NCBI RefSeq assembly: GCF_012641275.1
Contig: NZ_JABAIA010000003.1
Coordinates: 1,364,001-1,428,000 of the forward strand
Length of the DNA: 64,000 bases
Reading direction: 5' to 3'
Source of the DNA: Chitinophaga varians
GTDB taxonomy: Bacteria > Bacteroidota > Bacteroidia > Chitinophagales > Chitinophagaceae
Positions 20,049-28,222 of this stretch are shown here, piece after piece. The stretch's first letter is position 1. Every line of letters begins with the position of its first letter. The notes under the pieces were generated by a model. It did no database searches, was not told the DNA's origin, and saw only the letters and a list, made by a program, of their open reading frames with translations. Both the position numbers and the translations under genes were made by a program.

Positions 20049-20249
20049 ATGTGTTTCAGTTTCTTTCAGGGTTGGGGCCTTTTAATTACAGGAGAGACCT
20101 GGTACCTGCACTTTTGAAGGGTGATTAAATAATCTGAATTGGATGCTGCAACCTTTGAGCGATAGTTATCTTTTAAGTTATCGCCATGAGTTGTTTGAGA
20201 TACCAGCCCCACCCCTTATAAACCCATATTCGGAAAAAGCCATACACAA

Positions 20250-20274
20250 CGTAGCCCAGGGCTTTAGCCCTGGG
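20250..20274 (-). repeat. REP-like palindrome, copy C (inverted)
   Basis: The palindrome is at 20255-20274, with the tail CGTAG on its left, so it is inverted relative to copy B 200 bp away. The tail extends in reverse as CTACGTTGTGTATG. Confidence 0.8.
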
Positions 20275-20318
20275 AGCAAAATGTGACGTCCAAAAGGCCG
20301 TCAAAATTCAAAGGCATT

Positions 20319-20684
20319 TTAACCATGAGGAATACTGTCCTGTTGCGGCCGCACGCTATCTGCCGGATGAGGCAGTATGGTACCGGTGCTGTCTTTTGTA
20401 TGCGCGGTGGAGTCTGTGGCGGCGGGACCATCGCCACCGGCTTTTTTCACGGGTGCCGTAGGGGCAGTATTCCTCCGTTTGCTGTTGTATTCAGACACCA
20501 CGCCCTGCCGTTCGAGGTCTTTCATTGTCTTTTTATCGAACAGGTATTTAGGATGTTTTTCGGGACGCAGCCCTTTGTCGAACTGCGCTTCCGCACCGAT
20601 GGCGGGGGCGGTATAAATTTTTTGGGAGGAGTTACAAGCCCATAGCAGCCCTGAAAGCAGCCAGGCATATCGCATGGATCGCAT
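20319..20684 (-). CDS. Small hypothetical lipoprotein
   Basis: A 121-residue protein with a short hydrophobic leader ending in a lipobox-like LLWAC (cysteine near residue 17), so it is probably a lipoprotein. The middle holds a charged segment, FDKGLRPEKHPKYLFDKKT. The C-terminal half is low complexity and rich in T, P, D and S, as in a flexible linker. I do not recognise a family. It is divergent from the actin-like gene (246-bp gap), and a link to that gene is only a possibility. An internal ATG three codons in is an equally good start. Confidence 0.6.
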   Translation of the reverse strand: MRSMRYAWLLSGLLWACNSSQKIYTAPAIGAEAQFDKGLRPEKHPKYLFDKKTMKDLERQGVVSEYNSKRRNTAPTAPVKKAGGDGPAATDSTAHTKDSTGTILPHPADSVRPQQDSIPHG

Positions 20685-20930
20685 GAAAAACCAGATAAAA
20701 GGTGAATGCAGGCAGGGACAAGGGGGACTCTTAAAAAACGGGAATCCGGCCTTTTTAGTATGATGTCGTATTTTGTAATTCAGAGAACGTGTATTAAATT
20801 TAACTTACATTCAGCGATTGTCATCCCCTTGTTTATTAATATTTTATATATTTAAGCCCTGTTTAGTATCATGATGAAACCCTCATCCCGGCTAAATTGA
20901 GAAAACAACCGTTATTATCAATACAACACT

Positions 20931-21995
20931 ATGAAAGTAACTACAACCAGTTTTCCCAGCGTTTTTGAGACTGCCTTTGGGAACACCGAAAACTCGAGCA
21001 AGGATTTGCTCAACGGCTTGAAGATCAAAAAAGATGAAACCTGGTATCTGGTAGGCAACCTGGCCAAACGAGGAGGCATCAATCCCGGAAGGATTACCAA
21101 TGCAGCTCCGACTGAAGAAGACTATGAAATCCTGTTCAAAGCGGCACTGCTGAATACCGCCGACAAAGTACAGCAACCCATTGCGCTCACTATGGGCTTC
21201 CCTTTTTCCACTTACAATGTCTACAAGACCGCCGCTGAGCAGTTCCTGAGCAAAAGGCATTTCCTCATCGACTATGATACGCAGACGTACAATACCAAAG
21301 GGTCTTTCAAAAAAGCGATGTTCGACATCGAAAAATATGAAGTCATCCCCGAGATCGTAGGCGGCATCATTGGCCTGAAAAAGACCATCAACGAACCGCA
21401 GTTGGACAATTTCATCGCTATCAGCTTCGGTTTCGGCACCATAGAAGGCGGCATGGCCACCGGCGACGGGCTGGTACACCGTACCTGCTTCAGCTCCCAC
21501 GGTATCCGTTACGCTATCAACAACCTGACCCGTGAACTGAACCAGAAACATTACCTGGAGATGAAAAACGAACACCAGGTAGACGATGCCTTTATGAAAG
21601 GCTCCATTTTCACCAACCGTAAACGCATTGACCTGCGGGAGATGCGTAAAGGTGTACTGACACAGTATTACAAAGAAGTGGTATCTCCGCTGATGCGCAG
21701 CTACTTCACCGATCTGGACTTTGAAAGCTGCGAAAAAATATACCTGATGGGTGGCGGTGCTTACTATAAAGAACTGACCGATGCTTTCCAGGAAGAGTTC
21801 CGTGATTTTATTCCGGTAGAAGTGGCGCCCGATCCTGAAAAACTCATGAGTATTGGTTATCTTTATAACAGTCTTCGGATATCAGACAATAAACCTCAAC
21901 GGAGCGTAGGCCTCGACCTTGGCAACTCCAGTTCTATTATCTCTACATTCGATGACGAGCATCAACCAGTCGTAAATAATCCCATAACCCTCTAA
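20931..21995 (+). CDS. Circularly permuted ParM/Ta0583-like actin-fold protein
   Basis: A 354-residue actin-superfamily protein. In order it has the FPS segment (8-10) and YLVGNLAKR (39-47), the TMGFPFSTY strand (87-95), the phosphate-2-like FIAISFGFGTIE (161-172), and the adenosine motif EKIYLMGGGA (268-277) followed by AP-D-P-x6-GY (299-310). The phosphate-1 loop normally opens the protein, but here SVGLDLGNSSSI sits at 325-336 near the C-terminus. Laid against Ta0583/ParM-type proteins, the first strand pair has moved to the end: a clean circular permutation at the first beta hairpin. The phosphate-2 aspartate is replaced by serine (S165), so ATP hydrolysis may be slow or absent. It lies 9 bp before a bactofilin gene, suggesting a joint cytoskeletal role. 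Family assignment is strong; function is inferred. Confidence 0.85.
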   Translation: MKVTTTSFPSVFETAFGNTENSSKDLLNGLKIKKDETWYLVGNLAKRGGINPGRITNAAPTEEDYEILFKAALLNTADKVQQPIALTMGFPFSTYNVYKTAAEQFLSKRHFLIDYDTQTYNTKGSFKKAMFDIEKYEVIPEIVGGIIGLKKTINEPQLDNFIAISFGFGTIEGGMATGDGLVHRTCFSSHGIRYAINNLTRELNQKHYLEMKNEHQVDDAFMKGSIFTNRKRIDLREMRKGVLTQYYKEVVSPLMRSYFTDLDFESCEKIYLMGGGAYYKELTDAFQEEFRDFIPVEVAPDPEKLMSIGYLYNSLRISDNKPQRSVGLDLGNSSSIISTFDDEHQPVVNNPITL

Positions 21996-22004
21996 TTTCT
22001 TTGT

Positions 22005-22505
22005 GTGATAAGTGTGAGACATTTTTTCCGAAACATTATTGTACCGGGAGCATTTCGTATCCCGAAAGAAGTATCCGTAAACGGCAGCATCGACGCTACG
22101 ATTTCAGGACGGATTGACGGAAACGTAAAGGGTAATGTAAAAACGACCGGCAAACTGGTAGTGAGCGAAACTGCCAGCATTAAAGGGCATATTTACGCAG
22201 CCGACCTCGTTGTACACGGAAAAGTGTATGGAGACGTGTATATCAGCAACAAAGCGCATATTAGCAATAAAGCCTTCGTCAAGGGAGATGTGAATGCCAT
22301 TGTCCTTGAACTGGAAGAGGGCGCGGTCGTGGAAGGAGCCATCCGTAAAAATGTGCTTCCCACGCCTAAAACGGAAACACCATCCGCTGTAGAACCACAT
22401 CATTCTCCTGTGGCGGGAGAAACCCTTCCTGTTACTGCTGCCGCTGCAACTCCTGCCGCGTCGGCCGCCAACGAAGAAGAAGAACAAACCACCAGTTGGT
22501 TTTAA
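22005..22505 (+). CDS. Bactofilin (polymer-forming cytoskeletal protein)
   Basis: A 166-residue bactofilin. The central beta-helix repeats (GSIDATISGRIDGNVKGNVK onward, about 27-110) are typical, with hydrophobic residues spaced along short G-rich turns. A disordered acidic tail rich in A, T, P and E ends in TTSWF. Bactofilins polymerise without nucleotide and set cell shape or localise wall enzymes. The start is a GTG at 22005 (another GTG is at 22014), 9 bp after the actin-like stop, so the two are very likely co-transcribed. A strong terminator follows. The N-terminal IIVPGAFRIP segment may bind membrane. Confidence 0.92.
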   Translation: MISVRHFFRNIIVPGAFRIPKEVSVNGSIDATISGRIDGNVKGNVKTTGKLVVSETASIKGHIYAADLVVHGKVYGDVYISNKAHISNKAFVKGDVNAIVLELEEGAVVEGAIRKNVLPTPKTETPSAVEPHHSPVAGETLPVTAAAATPAASAANEEEEQTTSWF

Positions 22506-22548
22506 CCATGTCCTGACTAAACAACGTATATACTTAAACGTTATTTGG

Positions 22549-22577
22549 AGAGGCTGCCCGCAAACGAGGCAGCCTCT
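22549..22577. terminator. Terminator after the bactofilin gene
   Basis: Perfect 10-bp arms 22549-22558 and 22568-22577 followed by TTTTCTTTC on the plus strand. It ends the actin-like/bactofilin operon and faces the convergent DUF3820 gene. Confidence 0.88.
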
Positions 22578-22590
22578 TTTCTTTCAGGCA

Positions 22591-22818
22591 TTATTGTTTT
22601 TTCAGTGGTGTCAGCAAATGTGTAAGGCCGTTCATTTTGATGACCAGCATCGTTTCCAGCATCATGCCCAGTTTCCCTTTGGGAAAGCCATTGCGCTGAA
22701 ACCATTCCAGATAACTTACCGGCAAATCGCACAGTACAACGTCCTTATACTTCCCGAAGGGCATTTTCATGGTCACCAGTTGCTGCAATATCTCCGGGTT
22801 CGGTTGTGTCATCTCCAT
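22591..22818 (-). CDS. DUF3820 family protein
   Basis: A 75-residue protein matching the DUF3820 pattern from end to end: MPFGKYKDVVLCDLPVSYLE, then WFQRNGFPKGKLG and a C-terminal helix. Family members are small, mostly uncharacterised and common in gamma-proteobacteria and Bacteroidota. No catalytic residues are known. It probably forms a compact cytosolic domain. It is convergent with the bactofilin gene and divergent from the next lipoprotein gene. Confidence 0.85.
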   Translation of the reverse strand: MEMTQPNPEILQQLVTMKMPFGKYKDVVLCDLPVSYLEWFQRNGFPKGKLGMMLETMLVIKMNGLTHLLTPLKKQ

Positions 22819-22899
22819 AAAATCAATTATAAAACAGGCAAGTTAGGCTTTTATCGTACTTCTTCGTAATTTGATTTCACTCAAACCAATTACCCTGCT

Positions 22900-23343
22900 A
22901 TGAAAATGTACTGTACGTTTTTATCTCTTTTCCTGTTGGCGTCCTGTGTTCAGCCTGGAGGAAAAATCAGCCTGTCCAACCCTCATGTTCAGGTGGTAAA
23001 GGAAATGTTCGCTGCTTTTAATGAACACGACTGGCATAAGATGGCGGCCTGCTACGCCGATTCGGCGCGGTTCCTGGACCCCGAATCCGGTCCGGAAATG
23101 GTGACGCTCACCCGTTCCCAGCTGACTAAAAAATATCAGGGCCTCCATCAGTTGTTTCCTGATGTTCATGATGAGGTAAAAGAAATCTACGGCGATAAAA
23201 ACCATATCATCGTTGAATTTGTTTCCAGCGCCACAGGCCGGGACGGCAAAAAATGGCAACTCCCCATTTGCGTGGTTTTTACCGTTGAAGATGGCAAGAT
23301 CATCCAGGACCGTACCTATTATGACAACCAGCCTTCCAACTGA
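22900..23343 (+). CDS. NTF2-like (SnoaL-type) lipoprotein
   Basis: A 147-residue protein with a lipoprotein signal (MKMYCTFLSLFLLASC; cysteine 16), then a single SnoaL/NTF2-like alpha-beta cone. The domain shows the usual VKEMFAAFNEHDWHKMAACY opening and the strand pairs ending in VVFTVEDGKIIQDRTYYDN. Ligand or catalytic role unknown; many such proteins bind small hydrophobic molecules. It ends 4 bp from the convergent lipoprotein gene. Confidence 0.82.
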   Translation: MKMYCTFLSLFLLASCVQPGGKISLSNPHVQVVKEMFAAFNEHDWHKMAACYADSARFLDPESGPEMVTLTRSQLTKKYQGLHQLFPDVHDEVKEIYGDKNHIIVEFVSSATGRDGKKWQLPICVVFTVEDGKIIQDRTYYDNQPSN

Positions 23344-23347
23344 CCCG

Positions 23348-24019
23348 CTACCGTTTTAGCAGCCCGTTGTTCTGCAATGCCTCCGCCACTTTTTTGGCAT
23401 AGGCGGTCGCAAAAGATTCGAGGCTGTTGGGGTTATAGGTTTCTGACTGGCCGGACCACACCAGTTTCCCGTCCTGGGTAAGGTCGTACAAGTTGCTTTC
23501 CAGGAAATAAACCTTGTCAGTTGTATAGTATCCCGGTGAATACACAGAATTGTACATGTAGCCATAGTAACCCCAGAACCGGCCATACCAGCCATAGGCA
23601 GGATATGGCGCATACATCACGGAGCCGGGCACATAACGGGTTTCAGACTCCTTGTTGACCAGTGTCACGGTCAGCACCGCCTTGTAGCCGGCAGCTTCGA
23701 TCTTGCCGGAAGCGTTTTTTACTGATTCTTCCTTTTTAGGGTCGAAGTTGGGCGGAAACAGATCGATGCTTTTCCCGGCCGTCACCCCGTGTTGCTGTAA
23801 CTGTGCCACCAGTTTACCTTCCACGGTGGCGCGTGCTGTCTGGTTGGAGCTGAGGCCGGCCACCAGGATATTGTGGTAACCGCCTTGTTCAGCCGCCGGG
23901 TCTTTCCAGGTACCGGTCATATGAACGGAAGTGCCGCAAGCGGCTATAAACAGCGCTATCGCCAGCAGGGCAATATGTCCCCGGTAGCGGCGGCCAAAAG
24001 ATGCAAATAATGTACACAT
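23348..24019 (-). CDS. Hypothetical lipoprotein (DUF4136-like)
   Basis: A 223-residue protein with a membrane leader ending in the lipobox FIAAC (cysteine 28). After it come a GTWKDP segment and an NILVAGLSSNQTARATVEGK strand-helix, a layout seen in DUF4136-like lipoproteins that sense or scaffold in the cell envelope. The middle is rich in Y and G (PYPAYGWYGRFWGYYGYMYN), and the end has a SYNPNS-like strand and a helix AYAKKVAEALQ. No known function. It is transcribed alone from the minus strand. Confidence 0.7.
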   Translation of the reverse strand: MCTLFASFGRRYRGHIALLAIALFIAACGTSVHMTGTWKDPAAEQGGYHNILVAGLSSNQTARATVEGKLVAQLQQHGVTAGKSIDLFPPNFDPKKEESVKNASGKIEAAGYKAVLTVTLVNKESETRYVPGSVMYAPYPAYGWYGRFWGYYGYMYNSVYSPGYYTTDKVYFLESNLYDLTQDGKLVWSGQSETYNPNSLESFATAYAKKVAEALQNNGLLKR

Positions 24020-24199
24020 AAGATTTTTTTTAACAATCCCCGGAAAAGGGGGTTTGTGTCTATATGGATAACATCCACAGCGTCAAAATGTTCAGCTTTA
24101 AACGCTACATATAGGCGTGAGCGTGAATGAATTATATAGTATTTTGAGCACCTTTTATTCAGAGAATAAACCGTACATTTATAACCTGGAGACCGCTAT

Positions 24200-24619
24200 A
24201 TGGAATACAAAGATCATGGAGAGCTAAAAACCCTCCTGTTGGTGGACGATGATACAGATGACCAGGAGCTTTTCAAACTGGCGCTGGCGGAACTGAATCA
24301 TCCTGTGAAATGCCTCACCGCCGGCAACGGCCAGGAGGCACTGGACAATCTTTGTACCCGCGCTTACAAACCCGACCTTATTTTTCTGGACCTGAATATG
24401 CCGTTGATGAATGGTATCGTTTTCCTGGAGCGGATCAAGGATATTGAACACCTGAAAGATATCCCGGTGATTATTTACAGCACCAGTGATGAACCCCGGG
24501 AAATATCCACCGCCCGTTCCATGGGCGCCGTCGATTATATCACCAAACCAGCACGGTTTGACGACCTGTGTAAGTTATTGCAGATAGTATTGGCCAGAGG
24601 TACTTCTTCTTTACATTAA
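24200..24619 (+). CDS. Single-domain response regulator (CheY/Rcp1-like)
   Basis: A 139-residue stand-alone receiver domain. The acidic pocket is DDD at residues 16-18, the phospho-acceptor is D64 in IFLDLNMPLMNG, and the conserved lysine is K116 in YITKPARF. There is no output domain, so it probably acts on a partner protein, as Rcp1-type regulators do for phytochrome-like or other kinases. No kinase is adjacent. It ends with a 4-bp overlap on the convergent methyltransferase. Confidence 0.92.
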   Translation: MEYKDHGELKTLLLVDDDTDDQELFKLALAELNHPVKCLTAGNGQEALDNLCTRAYKPDLIFLDLNMPLMNGIVFLERIKDIEHLKDIPVIIYSTSDEPREISTARSMGAVDYITKPARFDDLCKLLQIVLARGTSSLH

Positions 24620-25494
24620 CCCTCTTCTGTCCGGCGGGCGAAAGCCACCCGGTAAAATTCATACCCTTTTTCTTTTTCCCTTCCATTCAGATAAAGCGCC
24701 CGGTATTCATCGGCCCCGAGGTCTTTGGTGAGGGTGAACCCGAAACGCTGCAGGTAAGCAGCCAATGCGGACGGTTCAAAACCGAAAGTCCATTTTTCTT
24801 CCAGGTTAGCAACGTCTTTCAGTAGTTTTTCGGCGCCTGTAAAAGTCGCCGGATTGTCCAGCACTTCCTGGTGCACATAGGTGAAGATGACGTGAGATCC
24901 TGGCGGGAACCGTTGCAGAAAGGCAAAAGTACTGTCAATAGCTTCCGCGGTGAGGTAGTTGGTCACCCCTTCCCAGATGATGGCAGTGGGCACCGTAAAA
25001 TCGAATTGATGCTGCGCCCCCAGCTGGTCAAGGCTCTGCCGGTTGAAATCTATCTGATAGTAGCGGATATGCCTGGGAATATGTTGCCTGCTGAGCCTTG
25101 ACAGCTTGTATTTGGCCGTATTGGGATGGTCTATTTCGATGACCGGCATACCATGCAGAAACGGCAGCCGGAGGCCCCTGGTATCGAAGCCGGCCCCCAG
25201 GATCATGACCTGCCGGGCTCCTTTGCGGACGGCTTCCTCCAGTAACTCATCTATTAACCGGGTGCGGGCTATGCCGGAGGTATAGGCGCCGGGAATTTTT
25301 TTGCGGATAATATTTTCAACTACCTTACGAAAAACGCGCAGATGGCTCAACCATGCCGCCACCTTCAAACCGGGTGATAAAAAGAGGTGTGCATATTTAT
25401 CCCTGAATACTCTTTTTTTTTCTGAACGGGTGGTTTCCATAGCACGGAATAGTGCCATATACTGCGCGGTTTTACTCGAGGCAGATTCCTTCAT
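24616..25494 (-). CDS. Leucine carboxyl methyltransferase-like (TIGR00027/PPM family) SAM methyltransferase
   Basis: A 292-residue class I methyltransferase of the PPM family, related to leucine carboxyl methyltransferases and TIGR00027 proteins. Family features are the start with TAQYMALFRAMET, the FRDKYAHLFLSP motif, then QVMILGAGFDTRGLRLPF, which holds the SAM-binding glycine loop, and the acidic VIEIDHPN. The substrate is unknown; family members often methylate polyketide or peptide carboxyls. The chosen ATG is at 25494; an ATG at 25521 is also possible. It follows the serine hydrolase gene on the same strand by about 50 bp and may be co-transcribed. Confidence 0.85.
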   Translation of the reverse strand: MKESASSKTAQYMALFRAMETTRSEKKRVFRDKYAHLFLSPGLKVAAWLSHLRVFRKVVENIIRKKIPGAYTSGIARTRLIDELLEEAVRKGARQVMILGAGFDTRGLRLPFLHGMPVIEIDHPNTAKYKLSRLSRQHIPRHIRYYQIDFNRQSLDQLGAQHQFDFTVPTAIIWEGVTNYLTAEAIDSTFAFLQRFPPGSHVIFTYVHQEVLDNPATFTGAEKLLKDVANLEEKWTFGFEPSALAAYLQRFGFTLTKDLGADEYRALYLNGREKEKGYEFYRVAFARRTEEG

Positions 25495-25544
25495 GGTTGT
25501 GTCTTTTTTGGAGAAAGACAATTTACATAATCAGGATGAAATTA

Positions 25545-26732
25545 TCAATATTTCGCTGTCGCGTGATTGTAAGGAATATAGTTTTCCCAGTACCACGGCG
25601 TATATACGTCTCCGATAGCCGTCTCCAGCAAAGCTTTAAAGATGTCTTCCCCGTTATCGCTGTTTGTCATGATCGCAACTGCCATCTGTTTTTCCGGGAA
25701 GGCGATGGTGTAGTGCCCCCAGCCTTCGCTGTGGCCTTCTTTAAAGAAAGCTCTGCCCACAGGTGTTTTCAGCAGGCCAACGCCCAGTCCGTAAAAGATA
25801 TTGGTGGTGGCAGGTGTTTTGTCATATACCAAGGCTTCAGGGCCGAACTGTTTTTTTGAGAGGATGGGTATCTGTGCCTGTAGCATCGCTGCGGCGCTTT
25901 TACGGCTAAGGCCTTCACCGGTGAGCATGGCTGTCAGAAACCGGTCCCAGTCGGTAATAGTGGTATAGAGGGAACCGGCGGCATGCGCGCGGGTCCTGGC
26001 ATCGAATTCATAGGCATGCTGCGCTGTATCATGCCCCAGGCAGTGGCGCGCATCGAATGCTTTCTGCCAGATATAGTTGCTGTGGCTCATTCCCAGCGGT
26101 TTGAACACCTGTTCCTGCGCGATAGTTTCATAGTCCTTGCCGGTGATTTGTTCCAATACGAACTGCAACAGGTAGATGCCTTCACCGGAATAACCGTACA
26201 AAGTACCGGGATCGGATTTGATCTTCAGTTTTCCGTCTTCTTCAAACCCGCGGTAGTTGGGGAGTCCGGTAGTGTGGTCGAGGCACATGCGGGCTGTTAT
26301 TTTTTCATAACGATGATCTTCCCGGATATCCTGGTACCCTCTCGTTTTTTTATCGAACACATAATCCGGTAAGGATTTGGGAAGATATCTCACCAAAGGT
26401 GTGTCCAGATCAATGACGTGCTGGTCCACCAGTTTCATCACACAGTAGGCAAATACCGCCTTGCTGTAGGAGCAGGCCCAGAAGATGGTGCCGGTGTCCA
26501 TTGGAGCTTTTGTTGTTTTGTCTGCGAAGCCAAAGGCGCGTACGTAAACAGGTTTATTGCGGTTAAAAACGGCTATCGTCATGCCGGTTACACGCGCGGT
26601 GTCCATGAGCTGTTGTATACGGGCTGTCAGCGCCTGCGGCGCAATGGTAGTGTTGTCAAGGCGTTTGATGGACTGCGCGAAGCAGGTTGCTGCAAAGAAA
26701 CAAGTGAGCAACAGGGATGATATTGTTTTCAT
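25545..26732 (-). CDS. Secreted serine hydrolase, beta-lactamase/PBP class C family
   Basis: A 395-residue secreted protein with a signal peptide (MKTISSLLLTCFFAATCFAQ). The class C serine hydrolase fold is supported by the S-x-x-K motif, SYSK at residues 88-91, and the segment YGYSGEGIYL that stands for the Y-x-N motif. The HSEGWGHY region stands for the KTG/HxG triad. The family spans D-aminopeptidases, esterases and true beta-lactamases, and the exact substrate cannot be read. The start is the ATG at 26732, since a longer ORF adds 18 residues before the signal peptide. Confidence 0.88.
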   Translation of the reverse strand: MKTISSLLLTCFFAATCFAQSIKRLDNTTIAPQALTARIQQLMDTARVTGMTIAVFNRNKPVYVRAFGFADKTTKAPMDTGTIFWACSYSKAVFAYCVMKLVDQHVIDLDTPLVRYLPKSLPDYVFDKKTRGYQDIREDHRYEKITARMCLDHTTGLPNYRGFEEDGKLKIKSDPGTLYGYSGEGIYLLQFVLEQITGKDYETIAQEQVFKPLGMSHSNYIWQKAFDARHCLGHDTAQHAYEFDARTRAHAAGSLYTTITDWDRFLTAMLTGEGLSRKSAAAMLQAQIPILSKKQFGPEALVYDKTPATTNIFYGLGVGLLKTPVGRAFFKEGHSEGWGHYTIAFPEKQMAVAIMTNSDNGEDIFKALLETAIGDVYTPWYWENYIPYNHATAKY

Positions 26733-26967
26733 CGGGCGTAAATTTTCTACCAGGGAAAACAAAAACATGCCGGATAGCCGGATCATTGGTTTTCAGCAGG
26801 ATAGGCGTCATTGACGATCAATGGGTGTCCGGAAATGGCCGTTCGTGTACGGATATAAAACATATTCCTTCAAAAAACGGCCGGGGGAAACTTGTAATTC
26901 ATATTTTTTTGCGATTATTGCAATAAAATGCATATTTTTAGAAAATAATCTAAATCGCCCTGCGAAA

Positions 26968-27441
26968 ATGAGCCACTCTTTAAATATTGACAAATTAGAT
27001 TTACAGATCATTTCAGAAATGTCAACAGATGCCGGTATTTCATATGCCGAATTGGGTAAAAAGCTGTTTGTATCAGGCGGTACTATCCATGTGCGCATTA
27101 AGAAGTTGCATGAAATGGGCGTGATCAAAGGTACCCGGTTGCAGGTGAACCTGCGGGCGATCGGTTACGATGTATTGGCTTTCATTGGTATTTATCTCGA
27201 AAAAAGTTCCCTGTATGAGAATGTGGCGAGGCAGTTGCTGAAGATACCGCAGATTGTGCGGTTAAACTATACAACGGGCGCCTATAGCATGTTTGCAGAG
27301 ATCATCTGCCGCGACAGTGCGGAACTGCGTAAGATATTACAGGATGATTTGCAGCATATCAAAGGCATCGAGCGTACAGAAACGATTATTTCGCTGGAAG
27401 AAAGTTTCTCGCGGCCTGTCAATGTGAGTGAAATAAGTTAA
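26968..27441 (+). CDS. Lrp/AsnC family transcriptional regulator
   Basis: A 157-residue Lrp/AsnC regulator: an N-terminal winged helix (LDLQIISEMSTDAGISYAEL then VSGGTIHVRIKKLHEMGVI) and a C-terminal RAM effector domain (VLAFIGIYL; TTGAYSMFAEI). Such proteins sense amino acids or related small molecules and regulate their metabolism. The start is the ATG at 26968; a longer ORF from 26821 is judged unlikely. Target genes are not evident; the flanking genes do not belong to amino-acid metabolism. Confidence 0.93.
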   Translation: MSHSLNIDKLDLQIISEMSTDAGISYAELGKKLFVSGGTIHVRIKKLHEMGVIKGTRLQVNLRAIGYDVLAFIGIYLEKSSLYENVARQLLKIPQIVRLNYTTGAYSMFAEIICRDSAELRKILQDDLQHIKGIERTETIISLEESFSRPVNVSEIS

Positions 27442-27557
27442 CGATCATAGCAGTGAATGAAGGCCTTACCGCCTTCATTCTTTTTTTTCGACCTCCTTCT
27501 TCTCCCTGATAACCCTTTTTGTTCCATCCGGAAATTTTGTTGTTTAGTATTTTTTAT

Positions 27558-27580
27558 TATTTTTGTACCAAATAGTACAA
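27558..27580 (+). promoter_or_regulatory. tetR promoter and operator
   Basis: A perfect inverted repeat TTGTAC-N6-GTACAA at 27563-27580 overlaps the -7 element TATTTTTG (27558-27565) just before the tetR gene. The same 18-bp site recurs at 28191-28208 before the next gene. Confidence 0.75.
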
Positions 27581-27588
27581 TTTAAATC

Positions 27589-28173
27589 ATGGCAGGAAGA
27601 AACCGCATATTTGACGAGCAGGAAGTGATCCGCAAAGCAATGACCGTCTTCTGGGAACGGGGCTACGAGGCTACATCCACCGAAGATTTGCTGACAGCCA
27701 TGGGAATCGGGAAAGGCAGTTTTTATAACGCGTTCCCCGGCGGTAAACAGGAAATTTTTGAAAAGACGATGGAGCAGTTCAGCACACGGGCCTTTACAGA
27801 CCTGCGAACTGCCGTTGCCACAGGCGATGACCCGGTTACTGCTGTACTGGACTTCTTCCGGCATATTGCGCAGGAAAGCCGCGCGGTGCATATGAAAGGC
27901 TGCTTTATGGGCAACACCATCGCGGAGCTGTCACACACAGAACCGGCACTGGAACGCAAGGCCGTTCACCGCCTCCAGGAGATGGAACAGCTGTTCACCG
28001 CCGTGATGGAGCAAGGACAGAAAAGCGGCCGGCTAAAAACCAAAACGCCGGCGCCTGTACTGGCCAGGCACCTCGTGAACCTGTGGAACGGACTGAATAT
28101 CACCCGGCGGATGTATCCTCATGCCGACGGACTCTCCGCGTTGATTGAACTCAACCTCTCCCCTGTCTTCTGA
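27589..28173 (+). CDS. TetR/AcrR family regulator
   Basis: A 194-residue TetR protein. The HTH is at the N-terminus (VIRKAMTVFWERGYEATSTE, then MGIGKGSFYNAFPGGKQEIF). The C-terminal ligand domain shows the TetR_C layout with KGCFMGNTIAEL. It starts 9 bp after an 18-bp palindrome that also precedes the downstream hydrolase gene, so autorepression and control of the hydrolase are likely. Confidence 0.93.
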   Translation: MAGRNRIFDEQEVIRKAMTVFWERGYEATSTEDLLTAMGIGKGSFYNAFPGGKQEIFEKTMEQFSTRAFTDLRTAVATGDDPVTAVLDFFRHIAQESRAVHMKGCFMGNTIAELSHTEPALERKAVHRLQEMEQLFTAVMEQGQKSGRLKTKTPAPVLARHLVNLWNGLNITRRMYPHADGLSALIELNLSPVF

Positions 28174-28190
28174 CATTTTTTTCATCAATT

Positions 28191-28208
28191 TTGTACCAAA
28201 TAGTACAA
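28191..28208 (+). promoter_or_regulatory. Second TetR operator, before the hydrolase
   Basis: Identical in all 18 bases to the site before tetR (TTGTACCAAATAGTACAA), within a longer shared stretch. It overlaps CAATTTTG, one base from TAnnTTTG. It lies between tetR and the hydrolase gene. Confidence 0.72.
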
Positions 28209-28222
28209 TTTAAAAAACATAT

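Larger units (their letters stand above)
19950..20318. other. Intergenic stretch bounded by an inverted pair of REP-like palindromes
   Basis: No gene is seen in these 369 bp. Two REP-like copies at 20024-20048 and 20250-20274 face each other with their tails inward, enclosing about 200 bp. The whole 251-bp unit has the shape of a REPIN or small non-autonomous element. It contains no ORF of note. Confidence 0.5.
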
